Shown here in pieces: positions 6,946 to 13,750 of a stretch of 19,786 nucleotides of DNA (its first letter is position 1; each line of letters opens with the position of its first letter). The position numbers and the translations under genes were made by a program. Under the pieces are notes generated by a model. It saw nothing but the letters and a program-made list of their open reading frames with translations. It was not told where the DNA came from and searched no databases. This stretch comes from WGAB01 sp964406105 (GTDB lineage Bacteria > Hydrothermota > Hydrothermia > WGAB01), in NCBI GenBank assembly GCA_964406105.1, contig CAYOQK010000053.1, positions 1-19,786 of the forward strand, written 5' to 3'.

Positions 6946-9647
6946 TATCCCTCCAGGGGCTCAAAGCGTGCGGTGAAGAAGCGCAGGGTGGGGGGTTCAA
7001 ACACCATGCGGAGGCCCTGGATCTGTTCGCGTCGTTCAAACACCTCAATGATGCCCTCAGCGGCCACATCCAAGTGCAGATGGGTGTACACGCGGCGGGG
7101 GATGGTCACCCGTACGAGTTCCAGTTTAGGGTACTTGTGTTTGCCCGTTTTCGGATCGCGGCCGGCCGACACGATGCCGCGTTCCATGGTGCGCACCCCC
7201 GAGGCCAGGTAAATCTCACCGGCCAGGCGTTGAGCCGGAAAGTGGTCCTGGGGCAGGTGGGGCAAGAACCGTTTGGCATCAATGAACACGGCGTGCCCGC
7301 CCGGCGGTTCCACGATGGGCACACCGGCATCCAGGAGTTTCTGGGCCAGGTATTCCACCTGTCCGATGCGGCTGCGGAGGTGTTCAAAGTCCAGCATTTC
7401 CCTGGCCCCTTGGGCCATGGCCACGAGGTCCCGTTTGGCCAGGCCGCCATCGGCGGGATGGCCTTCAAAGCGCACCGCGTATTGTTCCATGCGACGGTAG
7501 AGTTCGTAGTCCCGCACTGCCAGGAACCCGCCGATGTTCACCAGGAGGTCCTTTTTGGCGCTCACGGTGATGCCGTCGGCGTAGGACATGAGCTCTTTGA
7601 AGATCTCCTCAATGCTGCGTTCCTCCATACCGGGTTCCCGCACCTTGATGAAGTAGGCATTCTCGGCGGCGCGGGTGCCGTCGTAGATCAGGGGGATGTT
7701 GAAATCGTGGCAGATCTCGGAGATCTCGCGGGCGTTGTCCAGCGACACAGGCTGGCCGCCTGCCATGTTCACGTTGAGTTCCAGGCACACGTAGGCCACT
7801 TGGTCCGGCCCCACCTCTTTGATGAGGTCTATGAGTTTTTGGGGGTCAATGTTGCCTTTGAAGGGATGACGCACTGCGGGTTCGTGGGCCTCGTCAATGA
7901 TCACGTCCACGAAGATGCCGCCCGCGCGCTCCTGGTGCTCCCGGGTGGTGGTGAAGTACATGTTGTTGGCCACGTACTGGCCCGGTTTGATCATGATCTG
8001 CGAGAGGATGTGCTCGGCTGCGCGCCCCTGGTGGGTGGGGAGCACATAGGCGAACCCGTACACCTCCCGGATGGTTTCCACGAACTTCTCGTAGGCCTCG
8101 GAGTAGGTGAGGGATTCCGAGGCCCGGATCGCCTCGGCCCACTGCTCGTTGCTCATGGCCGAGGTGCCGGAATCCGTGAGGAAGTCAATGTACACGTCAC
8201 GAGACCGCAGCAAAAAGGTGTTCCATCCGGCCTCCTGAATGGCCCGTTGCCGTTGTTCCCGGGTGGTGAGGAACAGGGGTTCAATGGCCTTGATCTTGTA
8301 AGGCTCTGGTTGCACCAGGAAGGGGTGGGCCTCCAGAGGGAAATCCCGTACGGGTTTGAACCGGGCCATTTCGTTGCGCATTGGGGGATAGTCTTCCACG
8401 AGTTCCAGAGCGGGGATCTCCTGCACCTCGCGGGCTTTATCCAGGGCTTCCACCAGGTAGTCCAGGTGTAGGTTGGTGTACACCCTTCGGGGCAGGAAGA
8501 TGCCCACATAGGGGCCCCGGGGGCCACTGCGCACACCGGAAGCCAGGTACAGGGCAGCAGCGAAGGCGTGAGCGGGGAACTCCCCGCGTTGCAGGAAGGA
8601 GATATCCAGCATGATCCCCGAGGTGCCTATGGGTTCATACAGGTGGTACCCCACGTCGCGGATCCTTTGGGCCAATTGGAGCATCCGTCCCCGGCGGAAC
8701 AGGAGTTCGTTGGGGTCCATTTCCCGGAGGGCCACTGCGATGGCCTCCATATCGCGGCCTGCCAGGCCGCCGTAGGTGTGGAGCCCTTCAAAGACCACCA
8801 CCAGGCTTCGGGCTTCCACGTAGTACTCCAGTTGATTGGTCATGATGAGGCCGCCGGTGTGGCTCATGAGGTCTTCGCGGGCGGAAAGGTACACGATATC
8901 GGCGAGGTCCGAGAATTCGCGCACCAGGTCAAAGAGGGATTTCTTCTCGTGGCCGGGTTCCGTTTCCTTCACGATGAGGGCGGAGGAGAACAGGGTGGTG
9001 GCATCCAGGGTAAGGATTTTGCCGTACTTGCGGGCCAGTTCGGCCACGGCCTTGAGGTTCTCCAGGGAGAAGGGTTGGCCTCCGTTGGTGGGCGAGGCGG
9101 TGTTCATCACGATATAGGCCACCTGATCGCCCTTCTGCTTCAGCAGATCCTCCAGCCGGGAAAGGTCCAGATTCCCCTTGAAGGGGAAGGGGTTAGAGGG
9201 GTCCTGGGCTTCGGCCACCGTAAGGTCCACAAACCGGCGTTGGTACCGGTCCACCAGGTTCAACAGGGTAGGGGTAGGGGTATTGCCGACGATGATCTGG
9301 CCCTCTTCGCTGAGGAAAAGCAACAGGAGGTGTTCTGCACCACGGCCGCGGTGGGTGGGGACCATATGGCGTTTCCCGAAGCGGGCTTCCACCTGTTCGG
9401 CCAGGTGTTCAAAGTTCACGCTACCGGCGTAGGCCTCGTCGCCCACCATGAGTCCGGCCCACTGGCCTTGGCTCATGGCACCGTTGCCCCGTGCATCGGC
9501 AAAGTCCAGGTAAACCTCGCGTTCGTGGAGCCGGTACACATTGTAGTCGGCTCGTTCCAACGCCTGCAGACGTTCATCGCGGCTCAGTTGCCGAATCGGC
9601 TCCACGATCTTGATCTTGTACGGTTCAGCCTTCGGATACTTCATCAT
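6945..9647 (-). CDS. tpl: Tandem tyrosine phenol-lyase: N-terminal pseudoenzyme half fused to a C-terminal catalytic half
   Basis: The family uses PLP to split tyrosine into phenol, pyruvate and ammonia. Residues 1-440 and 447-900 each align over the full length of the 456-residue Citrobacter enzyme; the repeat opens with AEPYKIKIVEP and again with PEPYKIKAIEP. The C-half has SAKKD with PLP Lys699, THQGR (539-542 region), MYFTTTR (563-569), Asn627, Asp656 and Arg659 in YDGTR, GVRTMERG with Arg823 (equivalent to the phenol-binding Arg381), Arg846 and Phe890-Phe891. These favour tyrosine phenol-lyase over tryptophanase. In the N-half the lysine site reads SARED (Glu258), Arg659 is matched by Thr218, Arg846 by Gly382, and the TTTR motif is gone, so it cannot form the Schiff base. 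The N-half alone keeps the Tyr71 and Tyr291 equivalents (Tyr73, Tyr292); the C-half has Leu513 and Asp733. The start ATG lies inside the hldA 3' end, 5 bases after a GGGGG Shine-Dalgarno-like run. Confidence 0.93.
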   Translation of the reverse strand: MMKYPKAEPYKIKIVEPIRQLSRDERLQALERADYNVYRLHEREVYLDFADARGNGAMSQGQWAGLMVGDEAYAGSVNFEHLAEQVEARFGKRHMVPTHRGRGAEHLLLLFLSEEGQIIVGNTPTPTLLNLVDRYQRRFVDLTVAEAQDPSNPFPFKGNLDLSRLEDLLKQKGDQVAYIVMNTASPTNGGQPFSLENLKAVAELARKYGKILTLDATTLFSSALIVKETEPGHEKKSLFDLVREFSDLADIVYLSAREDLMSHTGGLIMTNQLEYYVEARSLVVVFEGLHTYGGLAGRDMEAIAVALREMDPNELLFRRGRMLQLAQRIRDVGYHLYEPIGTSGIMLDISFLQRGEFPAHAFAAALYLASGVRSGPRGPYVGIFLPRRVYTNLHLDYLVEALDKAREVQEIPALELVEDYPPMRNEMARFKPVRDFPLEAHPFLVQPEPYKIKAIEPLFLTTREQRQRAIQEAGWNTFLLRSRDVYIDFLTDSGTSAMSNEQWAEAIRASESLTYSEAYEKFVETIREVYGFAYVLPTHQGRAAEHILSQIMIKPGQYVANNMYFTTTREHQERAGGIFVDVIIDEAHEPAVRHPFKGNIDPQKLIDLIKEVGPDQVAYVCLELNVNMAGGQPVSLDNAREISEICHDFNIPLIYDGTRAAENAYFIKVREPGMEERSIEEIFKELMSYADGITVSAKKDLLVNIGGFLAVRDYELYRRMEQYAVRFEGHPADGGLAKRDLVAMAQGAREMLDFEHLRSRIGQVEYLAQKLLDAGVPIVEPPGGHAVFIDAKRFLPHLPQDHFPAQRLAGEIYLASGVRTMERGIVSAGRDPKTGKHKYPKLELVRVTIPRRVYTHLHLDVAAEGIIEVFERREQIQGLRMVFEPPTLRFFTARFEPLEG

Positions 9648-10668
9648 CGCTACCCCCTTGAAAGGTTTGGATGTTCTCTATCAGCGAGTGCCAGTGGCGG
9701 TCCAGGGCCTGGAACAGTTCGTCCAGGGTGACCCGTGCAGCGCCGAACTTTTGCACCTTCAGGCCCGCCGCCAGGGTGGCCAACGCGGTGGCCTCCACAG
9801 GCGACAGTCCCATCAAGAACCCCACGGTTAAAAAGGCAATGGCGGTATCCCCGGCACCGGTGACATCGTACACCTCCACGGGCAAGGCCGGCACGTGGGC
9901 TTCCATCGCTCTGGTCACGAGCCACATGCCCTCCTCACCCAGGGTCACCACCAAGTGGCGGGGTTGCAGTTGTCGGTACACCTGGTGGGCAGCCCGCTGC
10001 ACCTGGGGCGCGTCTTGGAGGCGTTGGCCCACCAGGTGTTCCAGCTCGCGGCGGTTGGGCTTCAAGAGGTGCACTTGGCGGTAAAAATCCAGGTTCTCCT
10101 CCTTGGGGTCCACAGCGACCCAGGTGCTCCCCAACAGTTCCCGCAATCGGGGCAGGGTGCCGGCGTGGAGCAGGCCCTTGTTGTAATCCTCCAGGATCAC
10201 AGCATCGGGCCGAAGTTCCTCCAGGCTTTGGAACAGGGGAGTAAGGTGCTCTGGAGGCACGGGCGAGGGATCCTCGCGATCCAGTCGCACGATCTGTTGG
10301 CGGCGGGATACCACCCGGGTCTTTACCGTGGTGGGCCGGTCTTCCAGGGCCACGATCCCCTGCGTGTGGATCTCTTGGGCCTGCAGCAGAGCTTGAAGTT
10401 CCCAGCCGTGGGCATCGGTGCCTACCACACCGTACAGATGGGTTTGGATCCCCAAGGCCTGTAGGTTTAAAGCCACATTGGCCGCCCCGCCGGGGCGGAC
10501 CGTTCGGCGTTCCAGGTTCACCACGGGTACTGGGGCCTCTGGTGAAATCCGGTCCACCCGTCCCATCAGGTACTCGTCCAGGATCAGGTCGCCGATCACG
10601 GCCACCCGGAGGTGTTCCAGGTGGGCGAGCCGGTGCTTCAGGCTTTGGGGATCAGTAAAGGACCGCAT
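9625..10668 (-). CDS. hldA: D-glycero-beta-D-manno-heptose-7-phosphate kinase (HldA/RfaE1, kinase only)
   Basis: A PfkB/ribokinase-family enzyme that phosphorylates heptose-7-phosphate at C1 for the LPS inner core. Counting from the ATG at 10668, it shows the heptokinase signature RISPEAPVPVV at 40-50, GGAAN at 60-64, LKPNRRE near 202-208, and the PfkB signature DVTGAGDT with catalytic Asp274. There is no cytidylyltransferase domain, so a separate HldC-type protein is needed elsewhere. I chose ATG 10668 because it gives a leader close to that of HldE; an in-frame GTG at 10686 would add six residues. Either start overlaps the DUF4159 gene. The 3' end overlaps the lyase gene by 23 bases. KdsD and LptC in the same operon support the LPS role. 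Confidence 0.92.
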   Translation of the reverse strand: MRSFTDPQSLKHRLAHLEHLRVAVIGDLILDEYLMGRVDRISPEAPVPVVNLERRTVRPGGAANVALNLQALGIQTHLYGVVGTDAHGWELQALLQAQEIHTQGIVALEDRPTTVKTRVVSRRQQIVRLDREDPSPVPPEHLTPLFQSLEELRPDAVILEDYNKGLLHAGTLPRLRELLGSTWVAVDPKEENLDFYRQVHLLKPNRRELEHLVGQRLQDAPQVQRAAHQVYRQLQPRHLVVTLGEEGMWLVTRAMEAHVPALPVEVYDVTGAGDTAIAFLTVGFLMGLSPVEATALATLAAGLKVQKFGAARVTLDELFQALDRHWHSLIENIQTFQGGSDDEVSEG

Positions 10669-11266
10669 ACGCCACAATGTTGACACCCATTCGGAAGGCC
10701 TGTTCCCGTTTTTCAGGTGGGTCTTGGTGCCGAGGTGTCCAGCCGTCGGAGATGTTGGTGTTGTAGGTGTAGAGTACCACCAAGCGTCCTCCGCGGAAGA
10801 TGCCGTAGGCCCGAGGCGGGCCAGGGTAGTGCTCGTGGATCTTGGGGAGGGGGAGGTCGTAGATCACATGGAAAATCGGGTGATCCGGAGGCAACTCCCG
10901 GAGTTCTGCACCGGGGAACACGCGCTGGATCTCCCGGCGGAAGGCTTGATCCATGCCGTAATCGTCATCGGCATACAGGAAACCCCCGTGATCCAAGTAC
11001 GCGCGGAGATTGCGGATCTCTTCTTCGGAGAACCGCAGGTTGCCGTGCCCCGTGAGGAACAGGAACGGGTACTGGAAAATGGCGGGGTCCGCCAAGGAAA
11101 CCACGTGTTGCACGGTATCCACGGGCATATGGATCCGTTGTCGGAGCTCCCGGGCCAGGTTTGGCAGTATCTCGGGGTCGTTGTACCAATCCCCACCTCC
11201 GGAGTACTGGACGCGTGCCAGGGCGAACTCGGGCACTGTGGTCCACAGGCTGAGCAGGAGGAGCAT
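10652..11266 (-). CDS. Secreted DUF4159 protein (class I glutamine-amidotransferase-like fold)
   Basis: Function is unknown. The 204-residue protein starts with a short hydrophobic leader (MLLLLSLWTT), followed by the family hallmarks: ARVQYSGGGDWYND, YPFLFLTGHG, LRAYLDHGGFLYADDDYGMD, LPPDHPIFH, LPKIHEHY and GRLVVLYTYN. DUF4159 proteins are usually exported and adopt a glutamine-amidotransferase-like fold, without a clear catalytic triad here. ATG 11266 shares a base with the previous stop (TGATG); a GTG one codon upstream is an alternative. An AGGAGG lies 16 bases upstream, rather far, so coupling probably drives translation. Its place beside lptC and hldA suggests an envelope role, which is an inference from context. 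Confidence 0.88.
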   Translation of the reverse strand: MLLLLSLWTTVPEFALARVQYSGGGDWYNDPEILPNLARELRQRIHMPVDTVQHVVSLADPAIFQYPFLFLTGHGNLRFSEEEIRNLRAYLDHGGFLYADDDYGMDQAFRREIQRVFPGAELRELPPDHPIFHVIYDLPLPKIHEHYPGPPRAYGIFRGGRLVVLYTYNTNISDGWTPRHQDPPEKREQAFRMGVNIVAYAVLY

Positions 11267-11610
11267 CACGATGGTTCCCTTTCCTCCTTTTTCTTGCGCT
11301 TCTGGCGTTGGTATTCCTCTTCCTTCCGTTCAATGGCCTGGATCAGGCGTTCCACATTCTCCCGGTTCTCCAGCATTTCGTAGAACCGCCGATAGTTCTG
11401 GGGATTCAGAAACACCTGCACCAGGGGTTCCAGAAACACCAGGGCTTGGCTGGCCACGAAGGAGAGGGGTTTGGCGCTTTCCAGCACCATGATGGCGGGG
11501 ATGCTCATCCGCCAGGCCACGATCTTTGTGGCCACGAGTTCAATGAGGTCGTCGTAGGTATCCTCGGCCGGTTTTTCGCGGGGCAGATCAGGGTTCCTGA
11601 GGTTTTCCAA
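11266..11610 (-). CDS. Small conserved-type hypothetical protein, TTG start
   Basis: I do not recognise a named family. The 114-residue protein has an acidic N-terminus, then a largely hydrophobic stretch at about 29-70 (KIVAWRMSIPAIMVLESAKP, then LSFVASQALVFLEPL), and a charged C-terminal helix (about 80-114) rich in Arg, Glu and Lys that may form a coiled coil. This suggests a membrane-associated or membrane-inserted protein with a cytoplasmic tail. The first ATG is at codon 35, inside the hydrophobic region, whereas TTG 11610 has GGAGG 8 bases upstream, so I accept the TTG start. It overlaps lptC by 23 bases and ends in TGATG with the DUF4159 gene. A role in the envelope is inferred from neighbours only. 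Confidence 0.75.
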   Translation of the reverse strand: MENLRNPDLPREKPAEDTYDDLIELVATKIVAWRMSIPAIMVLESAKPLSFVASQALVFLEPLVQVFLNPQNYRRFYEMLENRENVERLIQAIERKEEEYQRQKRKKKEEREPS

Positions 11611-12103
11611 TGACCTCTCCTCCGATCCGAATGTGTTTCAGGGAAGGGTCTGAGATCAGGCCCACGCCAGTGAGCACCTCGGAGCCTCGGTACACGGTCA
11701 CCGAATCAAAGGTGTAGATCCGTTCCCGTTGGTGGTCCCAGGCCAGGGAATGGGTCAGCAAGCGCGTGCTGTCTTCCAAGGTTCGCACCTCTACGTGTCC
11801 CCAGGCCACCATATCACGGGTGCGTTCAAACAGGTACCCGGAATCCGCGGTGAGCACCGAGGTGGGCACTTCGTTGGAATCGTAAAAGTGGAGGGTTAGG
11901 TGGTACAGGGCGGTGGTATCCTGTCGGAACTCCACCCGTTCCGCTTGCAGGGTCCAGGCGCGTTTGCCCCATCGGGTTTCTTCAATTTGCACCTGTTGCA
12001 CCTCAGGCCGGGGAGGAGGCGAGGCCTGTGGGGAATCGGCCGAGCCCGCGGGACGGCATCCGGTTAAGGCAACGAGCACTGCTGCCTTCCACAGCCGGCT
12101 CAT
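11588..12103 (-). CDS. lptC: LPS export periplasmic protein LptC (lipoprotein form)
   Basis: LptC links the inner-membrane LptBFG transporter to the LptA bridge and passes LPS across the periplasm. The 171-residue protein begins with a basic n-region and hydrophobic stretch ending in the lipobox LTGC (Cys16), so it is probably a lipoprotein rather than the single-pass form of enteric bacteria. A Pro/Ser-rich linker follows. From about 36 on there is a run of beta-strands of the LptA/LptC jellyroll type (WTLQAERVEF, LTADSGYLFERTRDMVAWGHVEV, IYTFDSVTVYRG cut short here). The ATG overlaps the kdsD stop as ATGA. Following kdsD directly is the common arrangement in proteobacteria (kdsD-kdsC-lptC), except that kdsC is absent here. 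Confidence 0.88.
   Translation of the reverse strand: MSRLWKAAVLVALTGCRPAGSADSPQASPPPRPEVQQVQIEETRWGKRAWTLQAERVEFRQDTTALYHLTLHFYDSNEVPTSVLTADSGYLFERTRDMVAWGHVEVRTLEDSTRLLTHSLAWDHQRERIYTFDSVTVYRGSEVLTGVGLISDPSLKHIRIGGEVIGKPQEP
11619..11623 (-). promoter_or_regulatory. Shine-Dalgarno that supports a TTG start
   Basis: GGAGG, within a longer GGAGGAGAGG run, sits 8 bases before the TTG at 11610. It lies inside the lptC coding sequence and is the main evidence for the start of the small ORF. Confidence 0.6.
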
Positions 12104-13068
12104 ACCACACCTGCCCGCATGAGGTCGTGCAGATGGATGATGCCAATGGGGTGTCGTTCGTCGTCCACCACGATGAGGGCGGTGATTCCGTACTGTTCCA
12201 TTTTCCGGGCAGCGGTGGCGGCCAGTTCCTCAGGACCGATGATCTTGGGGTTTTGGGTCATCACGTCTCGGGCTTTCAGGCGGAACGGGTCGGGCTCGCG
12301 CTGGAGCAGGCGTCGCAGGTCGCCGTCGGTGATCACCCCCACCACCCGGTTTTCCTGGTCCACCACGCTGGTGATCCCTCGTTTGGCTGTCATTTCCAGG
12401 ATTACGTCGCGCATGGGGGCATCTTCAGGCACCACGGGCAGATGCTCATCGCCGGTGAGCATCATATCCCGAACGCGGTACCAGTACTTTTTGCCAATGG
12501 ACCCCCCGGGGTGGTGGCTGATAAAGTCCTCCAGGCGGAAGTCCTTTTCATACAGCAGAGCGATGGCCAACGCATCGCCCAGGGCCATGCTCACGGTGGT
12601 GGACACCGTGGGCACCAGGTTCAAGGGATCGGCCTCTTCCTTGACGCCGATGTCCAGAACCACATCGGCTTGGCGGGCCAGTTCGGAGTGGGGATCAGCG
12701 GTGATGGCGATGATCCGCAAGCCCCGGCGTTTCAAGAGGGGGATCAGGACCTGGAACTCGTCCGACTGGCCGCTTTTGGACACCGCCAGCACCACATCCT
12801 CGGGGCTCACGATGCCCAAATCGCCGTGGAGGGACTCGGTGGGATGCACGTAGATGGCAGGCGTACCTAAGGAGGTCAAGGTGCCTGCAATTTTCTTGGC
12901 CACAATGCCCGATTTGCCCAGGCCGGTGACCACCACACGGCCCTTACAGTTCTTGATCAACTGCACGGCTTCGGCAAAGGCAGGGCCCAGGTTTTCCTGG
13001 AGGCGCTGAATGCCCTCCTTTTCCCGTTCCAGCACCTGCTTGGCAATCCTCAAAAGGGTTTCAGTCAT
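12100..13068 (-). CDS. kdsD: D-arabinose-5-phosphate isomerase (KdsD/KpsF family)
   Basis: It converts D-ribulose-5-phosphate to D-arabinose-5-phosphate, the first committed precursor of Kdo. The N-terminal SIS domain (about 30-175) shows GLGKSG at 49-54, the ESLHGDLG segment at 78-85, SKSGQSDE at 97-104, and LVPTVSTT near 151-158. The SHHPGGSIGK motif at 184-193 links to two CBS domains (about 200-255 and 265-320). Length and order match the family. A GGAGGT Shine-Dalgarno lies 9 bases before the ATG. The start overlaps the thpR stop by 8 bases and the stop overlaps lptC. Kdo synthase and KdsC phosphatase genes are not in the window. Confidence 0.95.
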   Translation of the reverse strand: MTETLLRIAKQVLEREKEGIQRLQENLGPAFAEAVQLIKNCKGRVVVTGLGKSGIVAKKIAGTLTSLGTPAIYVHPTESLHGDLGIVSPEDVVLAVSKSGQSDEFQVLIPLLKRRGLRIIAITADPHSELARQADVVLDIGVKEEADPLNLVPTVSTTVSMALGDALAIALLYEKDFRLEDFISHHPGGSIGKKYWYRVRDMMLTGDEHLPVVPEDAPMRDVILEMTAKRGITSVVDQENRVVGVITDGDLRRLLQREPDPFRLKARDVMTQNPKIIGPEELAATAARKMEQYGITALIVVDDERHPIGIIHLHDLMRAGVV

Positions 13069-13606
13069 GGAACCGATACCTCCGGAGCGGGGTGTACAGC
13101 GGACCTTCCCGGCGGAGCTGGCTTTGGAACAGGGTGAACCCGTGCACAGGAAACGCCTCGCCGTGGAGATCGGGCAGGGTAAGGTTGCGGAGGTACACGG
13201 GTCGCCGGGCCCGAGCCACGGTCAGGTGTGCTTTGAAGGCCCGGGAGTCGCGGGGGATGCCGAGGGACTCCATCGCCGTTTCCACCCGTTGGGCCAGGTC
13301 TTCCAAGCGAGCCAGATCGCCATCCAGGCGAAGCCAAAGCACCCGAGCCTGGGTAAGGTGAGGGAAGGCCCCGAGTTCGTGGACCCTCAAGGAGAAGGGC
13401 CGGGTTTCCTGCGAGATGCGCTGCAGTGCCTCCCGGCTTTTGGCCGGGAAGTCCTCCGGCACTTCCCCCAAGAACTTGAGGGTGATGTGGTAGTTTTCGG
13501 GTTTCACCCACTTGAGTTCAGGGAATCGTTGAATCAAGGGTTCCAGCGCCCGATGGATCCTTCGTTTTAATGCCTCGGGCACCTCAATCGCAAGAAAACA
13601 GCGCAT
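13061..13606 (-). CDS. thpR: RNA 2',3'-cyclic phosphodiesterase (2'-5' RNA ligase family)
   Basis: A 2H-superfamily enzyme acting on 2',3'-cyclic or 2'-5'-linked RNA ends; the physiological substrate in bacteria is uncertain. Both catalytic HxTx motifs are present: HITL at His40-Thr42 and HLTV at His126-Thr128. The MRCFLAIEVP start and the FPHLTQARVLWL block near 80-91 are typical, and the 181-residue length is normal. It is the first gene of the ten-gene operon. There is no usable Shine-Dalgarno (AAAGGG abuts the ATG), and a promoter -10 box ends 8 bases before the ATG, so the message is probably leaderless or nearly so. Confidence 0.93.
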   Translation of the reverse strand: MRCFLAIEVPEALKRRIHRALEPLIQRFPELKWVKPENYHITLKFLGEVPEDFPAKSREALQRISQETRPFSLRVHELGAFPHLTQARVLWLRLDGDLARLEDLAQRVETAMESLGIPRDSRAFKAHLTVARARRPVYLRNLTLPDLHGEAFPVHGFTLFQSQLRREGPLYTPLRRYRFHD

Positions 13607-13614
13607 CCCTTTGA

Positions 13615-13643
13615 ATTTTACCCTGATTTTGCGAAAAGGTCAA
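13615..13643 (-). promoter_or_regulatory. Sigma70-type promoter of the ten-gene operon
   Basis: On the minus strand, TTGACC (13643-13638) and TAAAAT (13620-13615) are separated by exactly 17 bases. Only 8 bases lie between the -10 box and the thpR ATG at 13606, so transcription should begin at or within about two bases of the ATG. Confidence 0.8.
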
Positions 13644-13673
13644 TGCACAGGCTGGATTTTTTACGTTTTCATG

Positions 13674-13689
13674 CGGGTTTTGGAACCCG
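13674..13689. repeat. Hairpin between the peptidase stop and the operon promoter
   Basis: CGGGTT and AACCCG form a 6-bp stem with a 4-base loop. On the minus strand it lies 62 bases beyond the peptidase stop but is followed by A-rich rather than T-rich sequence. It could be a weak terminator or a structure upstream of the -35 box. I see no standard terminator for the peptidase gene, so some read-through into the operon is possible. Confidence 0.35.
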
Positions 13690-13750
13690 ACCGCAGGGTC
13701 AGCCCGCGCAATGGAGCAAGGGGACCGTCGGCTCCCTTTACAGCAAGGAT

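Noticed and set aside
6807..8471. Long open frame of 554 codons on the + strand
   Set aside because: It is antisense to the tyrosine phenol-lyase C-half and the DUF5683-like gene, both of which show family motifs; the mirror frame is rich in Val, His and Gly as expected of a shadow in GC-rich DNA.
6945..9647. Tandem lyase as an assembly duplication or misread stop between two genes
   Set aside because: The halves differ at nearly every active-site position and the linker at about 430-447 is in frame without a start or Shine-Dalgarno, so it is an old, diverged fusion.
8568..9731. Open frame of 387 codons on the + strand
   Set aside because: Antisense to the lyase N-half, with no recognisable domain and no ribosome binding site.
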